Assembly: GCA_945901155.1 (NCBI GenBank)
Contig: CAMDKO010000005.1
Location: forward strand, 1 to 60,395
Reading direction: 5' to 3'
Length of the DNA stretch: 60,395 nt
Origin: Pedobacter schmidteae
GTDB taxonomy: Bacteria > Bacteroidota > Bacteroidia > Sphingobacteriales > Sphingobacteriaceae
Shown here piece by piece: positions 45,800-54,234 of the stretch (positions are counted from its first letter, which is position 1; each line of letters opens with the position of its first letter). The notes beneath the pieces are model-generated. The model worked only from the letters and a program-made list of their open reading frames with translations. It searched no databases and had not been told where the DNA came from. The position numbers and the translations under genes are program-made.

Positions 45800-47416
45800 A
45801 TGAAAACAATAATTGGGATCACTGCAGCCTTATTAATCACTGTACTGTCTGTAGCTTACCTATACTTTTCAAATCTCAATATTACAAACCGTAGTAATAA
45901 TCAGATTTTATCAGAAATACCGTTGGATGCATCAGTAGTTTTTCAGCATCAAAACGACCAAAGCCTTTACGATATTTTTGAAGATTACACAATTTTTGAT
46001 ACCATTGCTGGGCCTCAAAAAAAAGAAGATATCCATTGGCTAAGCAACTTTATACTGAGCAATGCTGCTCTAAAACCCTCAATATCAGGTCAGAAGGTAT
46101 TTTTATCATTCCATCCATCTCAAACTGACAGTGTTCATTTTCTTTGGTCAATGCAACTAAAAGAATCACTTAATGCAGAAAACATAAGGAAAATTAGTGC
46201 AAGTGACCCTTCAAATCAGATCCTTACATTTCAGGAAAATGGGCAAAATATATTTCTGATAAAAAATAAAACACTTAATCGATCTTTTTATTTTGCTATT
46301 GACAAGGGAATTGCTAGAGGCAGTTTCAACAAGGACATTCTTTTTCGGAGTTTGGATAAAAACTCAGAGAAGATTGATCCTGAATTCATTAAAATCATTA
46401 ATGAAGGAGTTAGAAAAGACGAAAATGCATTGGTAAACCTGTTTATCAATTATAAGAAACCAGGATTTCTCAAACCCTTTTTCAGGAATAACCTGAGTGG
46501 CAACTTTGAGATTTTGCAGAGTTTTTCGGGTTTTTCAAGCTTAGGCCTTAATTACAAAAATGACGATCTTATATTTAATGGGCTCACGAGTATTTCAGAT
46601 AAAAAGAATAATTATACCAGGCTATTCTTAAAGCAGACACCTGTAAAAAATACAATTAAACGGATACTGCCTTATAACACATCTAATTCATTAGTTTATG
46701 GTCTATCGAGCTACACAACTTTTCATGATGAGTTAATTAGTTTATTTAAAGAAAGAAAAGAACTTGACACGCTTATCAAGCAAATAGATAAAATAATCTC
46801 TGAAACCGGGATCAATCCTGACCGTGACATCAAGAAATTATGGGGCAATGAGCTATCCACGATTCAACTTTCGACCTATGAAAACCTGTCGATTATTAAA
46901 ATTACGAATGGAACACAGATGCAATTTTTCCTTGAGCCATTAAGCTCAACTTATTCTGAAACGATCAGAAAGATTAATTTCGAGAGCTTATTTTATAATT
47001 ATTGGGGTGATCCTCTAAAAAAATACGCTAAGCCATTTTATATCATTACAGATAATTTGCTCATCCTATCTAATTCACCTGGCACCTTGCAGCGATATCT
47101 TAAAGACTATAATTCGGAAAGATTCCTCTTAAAAACGGAGGCATTCACACAATTTGATCAACTTGTTGGTGATCAAAGTAATATTTCATTCATTCTGCAT
47201 TTTAATAATTCGGCAAGTATTCTTAAAAATTTATTAAAAAGAAATTATGCAGATAACTTTGGGAACAATAAATATGGTATAAATGACCTGTACGCTTTCT
47301 CTTATCAACTTGCGAGCAATAAAGATCATTTTTTTACCAATTTTTATACAGGTTATAAAAAATCAGCTGCAACTCTAGATGATGTTTTAACCGTAGATAG
47401 TATTAATAAGCAATAA
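45800..47416 (+). CDS. Membrane-anchored or secreted protein of unknown function (DUF3352-like)
   Basis: 538 residues. Starts with a single hydrophobic helix (residues 3-28). The first segment NNQILSEIPLDASVVFQ and the general layout resemble DUF3352-type proteins of Bacteroidota. No catalytic motif is seen. It is followed 7 bp later by a DUF5723 gene, a frequent Bacteroidota pairing as far as I recall. Confidence 0.6.
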   Translation: MKTIIGITAALLITVLSVAYLYFSNLNITNRSNNQILSEIPLDASVVFQHQNDQSLYDIFEDYTIFDTIAGPQKKEDIHWLSNFILSNAALKPSISGQKVFLSFHPSQTDSVHFLWSMQLKESLNAENIRKISASDPSNQILTFQENGQNIFLIKNKTLNRSFYFAIDKGIARGSFNKDILFRSLDKNSEKIDPEFIKIINEGVRKDENALVNLFINYKKPGFLKPFFRNNLSGNFEILQSFSGFSSLGLNYKNDDLIFNGLTSISDKKNNYTRLFLKQTPVKNTIKRILPYNTSNSLVYGLSSYTTFHDELISLFKERKELDTLIKQIDKIISETGINPDRDIKKLWGNELSTIQLSTYENLSIIKITNGTQMQFFLEPLSSTYSETIRKINFESLFYNYWGDPLKKYAKPFYIITDNLLILSNSPGTLQRYLKDYNSERFLLKTEAFTQFDQLVGDQSNISFILHFNNSASILKNLLKRNYADNFGNNKYGINDLYAFSYQLASNKDHFFTNFYTGYKKSAATLDDVLTVDSINKQ

Positions 47417-47423
47417 TTAAAGA

Positions 47424-48863
47424 ATGATCATAACCTGGAGAAAGAGCAACTATTTATTCAAAATATTCGTTTGGACAATCATCATAATAGGCACAAACAG
47501 CAGAACTTTTGCTCAACAATTTTCGCTTTATAATAGTCGTACTCTATACGACAGTTTTGAGAATCCATCTCAAAGAGCTTACCAGGTAGATACCAGCAAA
47601 CGTTTTGCTTTTAATTTTTTTATACCAACGATTAGCATAAACGGCTCTTTTTCCGGACCTGCACAAGCTGCGTTCAAAACACTGCTTTATAATGGGGAGT
47701 TTAATGGCAGTAATATTACGATTGGAGGAAATAAGCAAAATAGTCTCACCTTTCATTCAAATAATTATGTGGCGATGCTTAGGATGTTAAAGTCTGTCAA
47801 GAAATACAAGGAAATAGGGCTATCCTGGCAGATCAGAAACGATGGTAGAGCTGAAGTAAGCAATGAAATTTTTGCGGTATTCGACGATTACAGAATCTTT
47901 AACTCTAGCTCATTACAGGAGATTTTTAATTTAAATGTTTATAATCAATCGTTTCATCAGTTTAGTTTTACCTACAGGCAGAACTATACTAAGCGTTTAG
48001 CCATTGGGGCTAAATTAAGTCTGCTCAGCGGCATTAGTTATACTAAGATAAAGGTTCGCCAGTCTGAAATAAATATGGACAAAGCTGCAGATGTAATAGA
48101 CATTTCTCTTCAAGGTACCATGCGATCGAGTTTCAAGTTTGATAATTTCCAAAGAGAGATGGTCAATCCAAATTTCAAAAATCCTGGCTTTTCTGTTAGT
48201 GCAAGTGCTAGTTATAAATTACCTGATGGCTGGTTTGTTTTAGGTAATTTAAAAGATTTTGGATTAATCAAATGGAACAAGGATTCGTACGAGTATAACT
48301 TTAATACTGACAAGATCTTCATTGATAATGCATCCAATCAAAGTGCCGATAACAGACTTGCAGACAGTCTTGATAAGAATATAAGTTCAACTTCTATAAA
48401 CAAATCGTATGTAAGTGTACTAAACGGCAAAGCAGAGATCCTGATCAATAAAAATTTTGGGAATTACCGTCCCAATCTAATTTTATCAAAAAGCATTTAT
48501 TACAAAGGAGGAGATATTGCCTTAGTTAATAACTTTCATTATAAAAATTATGTATTCACCTATATGACTGATTACAACACCAATGGTTTTTTACAGTTAG
48601 GTGGACAGTTGATGATTAAAACTCCAAATGTTGAATTCTACATGGGAAGTGATCATCTTATTAAGTCGTTGGAAATATTGAAGTCTTATAATAAAAATGA
48701 AATTATCTATCCCAATGGATATACCGGGGTTTCATTTTATATGGGCTTTGCGTTGAAATTTGGCAAGATATTGGAACATCCTTTAAATGCCACACAGATA
48801 CCTGGCTTTATCAAAGACCCTAAGAAAGGATTTATCAAACGACTATCCGGAAAAAAGAACTAG
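47424..48863 (+). CDS. DUF5723 family outer-membrane beta-barrel-like protein
   Basis: 479 residues with a signal peptide (hydrophobic stretch to about residue 28, then AQQFSLYNSRTLYDSFENPS). That N-terminus and the alternating beta pattern are those of the DUF5723/PorV-like proteins. Likely an outer-membrane beta-barrel. It ends convergent with tsaB and overlaps it by 4 bp. Confidence 0.72.
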   Translation: MIITWRKSNYLFKIFVWTIIIIGTNSRTFAQQFSLYNSRTLYDSFENPSQRAYQVDTSKRFAFNFFIPTISINGSFSGPAQAAFKTLLYNGEFNGSNITIGGNKQNSLTFHSNNYVAMLRMLKSVKKYKEIGLSWQIRNDGRAEVSNEIFAVFDDYRIFNSSSLQEIFNLNVYNQSFHQFSFTYRQNYTKRLAIGAKLSLLSGISYTKIKVRQSEINMDKAADVIDISLQGTMRSSFKFDNFQREMVNPNFKNPGFSVSASASYKLPDGWFVLGNLKDFGLIKWNKDSYEYNFNTDKIFIDNASNQSADNRLADSLDKNISSTSINKSYVSVLNGKAEILINKNFGNYRPNLILSKSIYYKGGDIALVNNFHYKNYVFTYMTDYNTNGFLQLGGQLMIKTPNVEFYMGSDHLIKSLEILKSYNKNEIIYPNGYTGVSFYMGFALKFGKILEHPLNATQIPGFIKDPKKGFIKRLSGKKN

Positions 48864-49555
48864 AGAAGTTCTTTTTTTGATGTTGTAAGTAGAAAGTCCT
48901 TCAAATAAAATGGTTCGAAATAAGCCAGATTTTCAAAATCTAAATCCCGGAATTTTTTCAAAGCCAGAATATTTAAATGACAGGCAGATGTAGCAAAATC
49001 ACTAAAATTAATGTGAGGATGATCTGCAAAAAGTGCTCTGAATTTATCAGCACCATCACCAAAAAGGAATAGCGACTGATCATTATATTCATTAAATGAG
49101 TCTTTATCAACAATTTTTGCGCAAACTGATTCAACAATACTCAAATCTTTCTGGTATATCCCAGTATAAACCTCCATACGCCTAGCATCAAGCATTGGTA
49201 TAAGTAATGAAGAATCAGGGATGTTACAAGATTCCCTAAAACCAGAGGCCATTGCTTCTATAGTATCAATTCCAATTAAGGGAATATCAAGAGCATAGCA
49301 TAAGCCTTTAGCTGTTGAAACTCCAATTCTTAATCCCGTGTATGAACCAGGTCCTTTACTTATTGCAATTGCCTGAAGATCAGAATACTTCTTGTTAGCA
49401 GCAAACATCACCTCTTCAATAAACAAGGTTATATGGCTGGCATGAATATTACGCTCGTTCACCTCTTTTAATGCAATGATATTACCATTATGAGCCAAGG
49501 CTACAGAACAAGTTGTTGTTGCAGTTTCAAGAAGTAAAATCAATTGATCTTTCAT
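48860..49555 (-). CDS. tsaB: tRNA threonylcarbamoyladenosine biosynthesis protein TsaB
   Basis: 231 residues, ASKHA fold. Motif LLETATTTCSVALAHNGNI at the start and KGPGSYTGLRIGVSTAKGL mark it. Partner of TsaD and TsaE for the t6A tRNA modification. Confidence 0.95.
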   Translation of the reverse strand: MKDQLILLLETATTTCSVALAHNGNIIALKEVNERNIHASHITLFIEEVMFAANKKYSDLQAIAISKGPGSYTGLRIGVSTAKGLCYALDIPLIGIDTIEAMASGFRESCNIPDSSLLIPMLDARRMEVYTGIYQKDLSIVESVCAKIVDKDSFNEYNDQSLFLFGDGADKFRALFADHPHINFSDFATSACHLNILALKKFRDLDFENLAYFEPFYLKDFLLTTSKKELL

Positions 49556-49593
49556 GGATACAAAGGAGCAAAATTAATTACAAATTATAAAGC

Positions 49594-49830
49594 TTAAGGT
49601 ACTGGATCATGACCATGCCCACCCCAGGGGTGGCAGCGACCAATACGTTTTAAGGTAAGCCAGCCACCTTTAAACGGACCATATTTATTTATAGCTTCAA
49701 GCCCATAATGAGAACATGTTGGAGTAAAACGGCATGATTTTCCAAGAATAGGTGAAATTAAATACTGATAGATTTTTATCAGAAGTAAAAACAGGGTAGA
49801 AAATGCCTTTTTTATAAGCTTTTTGAACAT
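49594..49830 (-). CDS. yidD: Membrane protein insertion efficiency factor YidD
   Basis: 78 residues. [34 protein letters not shown] contains the three conserved Cys (split here only for description) and the [18 protein letters not shown] tail is the hallmark. Overlaps the 3' end of rnpA by 19 bp. Probably helps YidC insert inner-membrane proteins. Confidence 0.95.
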   Translation of the reverse strand: MFKKLIKKAFSTLFLLLIKIYQYLISPILGKSCRFTPTCSHYGLEAINKYGPFKGGWLTLKRIGRCHPWGGHGHDPVP

Positions 49831-50216
49831 GTTTGCTCGGATATGTTCTTTTTTAATCGCAGCATTACAGTATTAAATTTCTTTGCCATTGAAGCATATT
49901 CAGCAATTTCATTCCCGATATAATTAATAGCAAGTACTATTTTTTCGGAACGTTCATTAAGAAAAGGAAAAAGGTCTTCAGACTTTTGAAGTCGGTAGAT
50001 TTCACGAATTCTGCGCTTTAGCAAATTTCTATCTACAGCACGTTTAAACTTTTTTTTGGGAATACTAATTAGCACCTGAACAGGAAATTCTGAATTCGCT
50101 TCAGAGGAGAGCCAAATTATACGAAAGGGATAAACTAAAAAAGAAGAACCGTTATGATAAAGCTTTTCTATAAGCTGAATATTACATAACCGTTCTTCCT
50201 TTTTAAAACTGTTCAT
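49812..50216 (-). CDS. rnpA: Ribonuclease P protein component
   Basis: 134 residues. [28 protein letters not shown] (shown in part: [18 protein letters not shown]) is the RNase P protein signature. It follows rpmH by 79 bp and yidD by overlap, the usual rpmH-rnpA-yidD order. Confidence 0.94.
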   Translation of the reverse strand: MNSFKKEERLCNIQLIEKLYHNGSSFLVYPFRIIWLSSEANSEFPVQVLISIPKKKFKRAVDRNLLKRRIREIYRLQKSEDLFPFLNERSEKIVLAINYIGNEIAEYASMAKKFNTVMLRLKKNISEQTCSKSL

Positions 50217-50295
50217 TTTGATTGTTATTTAGCCTGACTGACAAGCAGAAATTGATCTGCAAAATCGTAAAAGGCTACGAAAATACAATCAAAAA

Positions 50296-50454
50296 TTATG
50301 CTTTATGGCGACGCTCGTCAGATACAGATAGTCTCTTTCTACCTTTAGCTCTTCTAGAAGCTAATACTCTTCTTCCGTTTGCACTGCTCATACGCTCTCT
50401 AAACCCGTGCTTATTTCTTCTTTTTCTTTGAGAAGGCTGGAATGTTCTTTTCAT
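50296..50454 (-). CDS. rpmH: 50S ribosomal protein L34
   Basis: 52 residues, [18 protein letters not shown] at the start and RRHKA at the end. It is the usual Bacteroidota length, and its small size keeps it below ordinary gene-length cut-offs. Perfect TTTG-N19-TATATTTG promoter upstream. Start of the rpmH-rnpA-yidD unit. Confidence 0.97.
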   Translation of the reverse strand: MKRTFQPSQRKRRNKHGFRERMSSANGRRVLASRRAKGRKRLSVSDERRHKA

Positions 50455-50492
50455 GACTCTTTAATCTATTATTACTCTAAAAAACAAGAGTG

Positions 50493-50523
50493 CAAATATA
50501 AGCTTGATTTTTCACAATTCAAA
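50493..50523 (-). promoter_or_regulatory. Promoter of rpmH
   Basis: TTTG (50520-50523) and TATATTTG (50493-50500) on the minus strand, separated by exactly 19 nt: a full consensus match. It starts transcription about 38 nt before the rpmH ATG. Confidence 0.8.
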
Positions 50524-50581
50524 CAGTTGATTAAAAATATCCTTATCTTTCTTGAGAAACGAATTTCCCACACTCAGATTT

Positions 50582-50810
50582 ATGAAATTTAACCCTCTGT
50601 ATTTGCTTATATTATTTTCAAATATAGCCTTTGCACAGCTTAAAACCGAAAATTATAAAATTTATAATACCCAGTCAAAAAGTATATGCTCATTAGATGA
50701 ATGAATATTTACAAAACATGATCCGCGAAAAGAATTTCATTAAAGAAGCCAGGGAATGGAATAAATACACTGATTATAAACCGATAATAGAATTTACAAA
50801 GGAAAAAGAC
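50582..50810 (+). pseudogene. Decayed ChaN-like (Tiki/DUF399) secreted protein gene
   Basis: Begins with an intact signal peptide (MKFNPLYLLILFSNIAFAQ), then YKIYNTQSKS, typical of the ChaN family start, and stops at TGA 50704 after 40 codons. A direct TGAA duplication at 50702-50705 shifts the frame; ignoring it, reading continues as DEYLQNMIREKNF, then KEAREWNKYTDYKP, as in the middle of ChaN proteins, up to GAC at 50810. Most of the N-terminal catalytic half and everything after this point are missing, the latter replaced by the mscL end. Pseudogene call is by eye; family assignment is moderate. Confidence 0.55.
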
Positions 50811-50817
50811 CTTTTAC

Positions 50818-51231
50818 TTATTTATTTTGTTGTTTTAACAGATCCCTAATCTCCATTAATAATGCTTCCTCAGGGCTTGGTGCTAGCTGGGCTACAGGCG
50901 TTTCCTCTTCTTTACGCTTAAGAGCATTCATGGTTTTTATCACGGCGAAAATACAAAAGGAAACAATCAGGAACTGAATTACAGCATTAATGAAATTTCC
51001 ATAACGTATAGCCACTTCTTCTACTTTAAAGATAGCATCAGCAGAAATTAAAACTAGCTTCTTTGAAGAGAAGTCAACACCACCCATTATAAATCCCAAA
51101 GGTGGCATCAGAATATCATCAACCAATGAAGTGATGATCTTTCCAAAGGCAGCGCCGATGATCACACCGACAGCTAGATCAACCACATTTCCTTTAGATA
51201 TAAATTCTTTAAACTCCTTAATAATCGCCAT
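50818..51231 (-). CDS. mscL: Large-conductance mechanosensitive channel
   Basis: 137 residues. [20 protein letters not shown] is the N-terminal signature, with a second transmembrane helix around residues 75-100 and a charged C-terminal helix. Releases solutes on osmotic down-shock. Confidence 0.96.
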   Translation of the reverse strand: MAIIKEFKEFISKGNVVDLAVGVIIGAAFGKIITSLVDDILMPPLGFIMGGVDFSSKKLVLISADAIFKVEEVAIRYGNFINAVIQFLIVSFCIFAVIKTMNALKRKEEETPVAQLAPSPEEALLMEIRDLLKQQNK

Positions 51232-51376
51232 ATAATTTCTAAATTTTAAAAACTTACTAAATATGATTAGTTTTTAACTAAATCAAAAATATTTTTACAT
51301 TAAATCGAATACAAAATTTACATTAATAATGCACCAAACACCAATATTTGTGTAATTTTACGTGATAATTCAAATC

Positions 51377-52846
51377 ATGTTAAGACAAAATCTTCAGCAA
51401 AAGCTTCTTCAAAAACTATCTCCTCAACAAATTCAATTTATTAAGTTATTACAGGTACCAACTGTATCGCTTGATACCCGAATTAAAGAAGAGTTGGAAG
51501 ATAATCCAGCACTTGAAGATCTTAGTCTTGCTAACATGAATGAACCAGCAGAGGAATATCCAGATAGGGATCCAGACGATAATTTCAATTCAGAAGATAG
51601 CCAGGAAAGTTCAGATGAATTTAATGTTGATGACTATTTGCAGGACGACAACATCAACGACTTCGGTTCCAAATATGAGCAGAACGGAGATGAGGATGAG
51701 GAGCGAAAAGAAATTCCTATTGCTGTGCAAAATTCATTTTTTGAAAGCCTTCAAATACAGCTCCATCTGGTACCCTTATCCGATAAAAATTTCAGAATTG
51801 GGCAACAAATAATTGGAAGTCTTGATGATGATGGCTACTTACGTCGTCAAATTACTTCGCTGATCGATGATCTTGCTTTTTCGCAGAACGTATATGCAGA
51901 GGAAGAGGAGGTGCTTGAGATGCTTAAAGTAATTCAATCATTCGATCCCGCAGGAGTTAGTGCAAGAGATCTTCAAGAATGTTTATTAATTCAACTTAGA
52001 AAAAAAAATCAAAATCCAATTGTTAGAAAAGCCACTAGAGTAGTAGAACAATTTCTAGAGGAATTTACTAAAAAACATTACGACAAACTTGAACGTTCCC
52101 TAAACATGGATTCAGAGGAACTTAAAGAGGTTGTAAATGAGATACTCAAGCTTAACCCAAAACCTGGCGATTCGAATGCTGTCACAACCAAGCAACTCCA
52201 AATCATCCCCGATTTTCATATCAGTAATAACGACGGTATTTTATTTTTGACCTTAAACTCAAAAAATGCTCCTGAACTGCGTGTCAGTCGTTCGTATCAG
52301 GACATGTTTGAACATTACGATAAAACTGCTCAAAAGGATAAAAAACTAAAAGAAGCAGTACAATTTGTAAAACAAAAACTTGATTCAGCGAAATGGTTCA
52401 TCGATGCAATTAAACAGCGTCAGCAAACTTTGCTTAAAACTATGAATGCTATCATGCATTATCAGTATGAATATTTTTTGACCGGCGACGATAAGAATCT
52501 GAAACCCATGATCCTTAAAGATATTGCTGATCGTATTGGCATGGATATCTCAACCGTTTCAAGGGTAGCTAATTCTAAATATGTGCAAACAGAATTTGGA
52601 ACCTTTTTATTGAAATCATTTTTTTCTGAAGCCATTCAGATGGAAAGTGGAGAGGAAGTATCCAATAAAGAGGTTAAAAAAATTCTTGAGGAATGCATTG
52701 GCAAAGAAGATAAAAGACGACCACTTGCAGATGAAAAACTGACTGAAATCCTCAAAGAACAAGGCTATAATATTGCTAGAAGAACTGTGGCCAAATATAG
52801 GGAAGCGATGAATATACCGGTAGCGAGATTAAGGAAAGAGCTTTAA
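51377..52846 (+). CDS. rpoN: RNA polymerase sigma-54 factor
   Basis: 489 residues from the ATG at 51377 (a GTG five codons upstream also opens the frame). Region I (Gln/Leu-rich, QQKLLQKLSPQQIQF), an acidic region II, the core-binding region III and the C-terminal RpoN box ARRTVAKYREAMNIP are all present. No sigma-54 activator is nearby. Array after its stop. Confidence 0.95.
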   Translation: MLRQNLQQKLLQKLSPQQIQFIKLLQVPTVSLDTRIKEELEDNPALEDLSLANMNEPAEEYPDRDPDDNFNSEDSQESSDEFNVDDYLQDDNINDFGSKYEQNGDEDEERKEIPIAVQNSFFESLQIQLHLVPLSDKNFRIGQQIIGSLDDDGYLRRQITSLIDDLAFSQNVYAEEEEVLEMLKVIQSFDPAGVSARDLQECLLIQLRKKNQNPIVRKATRVVEQFLEEFTKKHYDKLERSLNMDSEELKEVVNEILKLNPKPGDSNAVTTKQLQIIPDFHISNNDGILFLTLNSKNAPELRVSRSYQDMFEHYDKTAQKDKKLKEAVQFVKQKLDSAKWFIDAIKQRQQTLLKTMNAIMHYQYEYFLTGDDKNLKPMILKDIADRIGMDISTVSRVANSKYVQTEFGTFLLKSFFSEAIQMESGEEVSNKEVKKILEECIGKEDKRRPLADEKLTEILKEQGYNIARRTVAKYREAMNIPVARLRKEL

Positions 52847-52853
52847 GGAGAGT

Positions 52854-53096
52854 TGTCTGTTATCTGTTGTGTGTTATCTGTTGTCTGTTATCAGTTGGTT
52901 AGTTATTAGTTAGTTAGGTGGTTAGTTAGTTAGTACTCAATACTAAATACTAAAAAAGATGTTGTCTGTTGTCAGTTATCTGTTGTCTGAGGTAGGAGGT
53001 CTGAAAGAAGCAGAAAATCTGAAATTAGCACTACACAGTCTTGGTTCTTGGCTCTGTGTTTCTGTTGTCTGATAACTGTTAACTGTTAACAGACGT
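52854..53096. repeat. Heptameric short-word arrays between rpoN and porP
   Basis: Eight in-phase heptamers (TGTCTGT, TATCTGT and similar) at 52854-52909, a four-unit block at 52963-52990, and five on the minus strand (TTAACAG-like, 53062-53096) abutting the porP stop. The first block starts 7 nt after the rpoN stop. Between them lie further TTAGTTAG-like words without a clean phase. Confidence 0.85.
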
Positions 53097-54116
53097 CTAC
53101 CAGCTTTTCTGCGGACATGTTACTTTGTACCTGTTATTCAAGAAAATGCCCAGCACAATTTCATGAGATCCATTACTCACAGTATTCAAGCCAGAGGTAG
53201 TAACATCATATGAGTAGCCTATATTCATGAATGAGCCAAGGTTGAAACCAGCCATTCCTGCGAATGCATCATCTTTACGATAACTTCCGCCCAGCCAGAA
53301 ACGGTCTTTATAAGCTAGTTTAAGATTTACATCCACTGACATGGGCACCGGAGAAACTACCTTCAATAATACTGAGGGAATAACAGCAAAATCATCTCCG
53401 AGATAAACTTTATAACCAAAAGTTGCGAATAAATGCGAAACTTTTCTGCCCTGATCATAGGTTACAGGATCATCGCTAAATCCAATTGGACTTTTCAAAA
53501 GCTGCTGTGCAGATAGCCCGGCAAAATATCTTGGTCCGTATAACCAAATGCCCGCACTAAGATCAGGTCTTAACTGGTTAAAATTACCCGTACCAATAGC
53601 CTGGTCGGTTGGGTTTTCAAGAACTAATTTCGAACGATCAAGAAATATCTTTGAAACACCGGCGGCAACACCTAATGAGACGTTTAACTGTTCAGTGATC
53701 CCAATATGATAGGCGTAATTCAAATTAACATCTGTTGTTGAAATGGGTCCTGTTTTATCTGAAACTGCTATAAACCCTATCCCATGATGAGGTTCAGATG
53801 CCATATAGTTTTGCAAATAGCTGCGATTATTGGGATTTGAGCCTCCCCCTTCGGTTACAGATGTAGAGGTTCCATAGCGGAAATTATTTCCGATAGGAGC
53901 ATGAATCGAAATATAGGAAGTTTCAGGCGCCCCACTTAAACCCTGCCATTGGCGTCTATAGCCGGCCTTTACATCAATGTAATTCTCAATGCCGGATATG
54001 GCAGGATTCAATATAAAATTATTTAAAATATATTGGGTATACTGTGGCCTCTGCTGAGCAGCAACAGCATGACCTAAACAGATAAAAACTAGTAAAAACA
54101 CCGCTTTCTTAATCAT
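53097..54116 (-). CDS. PorP/SprF-family type IX secretion membrane protein
   Basis: 339 residues from the ATG at 54116, chosen since it begins a signal peptide (MIKKAVFLLVFICLGHAVAAQ); an ATG 19 codons upstream is less plausible. RPQYTQYILNNFILNPAISG is the family start, followed by a beta-barrel. It anchors or exports the product of the gene at 54235-56946, as in PorP/CHU_C pairs of gliding Bacteroidota. Confidence 0.92.
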   Translation of the reverse strand: MIKKAVFLLVFICLGHAVAAQQRPQYTQYILNNFILNPAISGIENYIDVKAGYRRQWQGLSGAPETSYISIHAPIGNNFRYGTSTSVTEGGGSNPNNRSYLQNYMASEPHHGIGFIAVSDKTGPISTTDVNLNYAYHIGITEQLNVSLGVAAGVSKIFLDRSKLVLENPTDQAIGTGNFNQLRPDLSAGIWLYGPRYFAGLSAQQLLKSPIGFSDDPVTYDQGRKVSHLFATFGYKVYLGDDFAVIPSVLLKVVSPVPMSVDVNLKLAYKDRFWLGGSYRKDDAFAGMAGFNLGSFMNIGYSYDVTTSGLNTVSNGSHEIVLGIFLNNRYKVTCPQKSW

Positions 54117-54234
54117 TCCATTATATTTTGAGCCTATCACTTTTTCAATTAAATTAATCAAAAACGGCTTCAATTTTCGGTTATTAATATAGTAAATAAT
54201 GTTTCAATTACCACTTTATTGTCATAAACCTGAA

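Noticed and set aside
49594-50454. Chromosome replication origin next to rpmH-rnpA
   Set aside because: No dnaA, no DnaA-box cluster and no gidA/parAB beside it; in Bacteroidota the rpmH cluster is usually away from the origin.
13800-53096. Diversity-generating retroelement explaining the drifting heptamers
   Set aside because: No reverse transcriptase and no A-specific substitution pattern are seen in this window.
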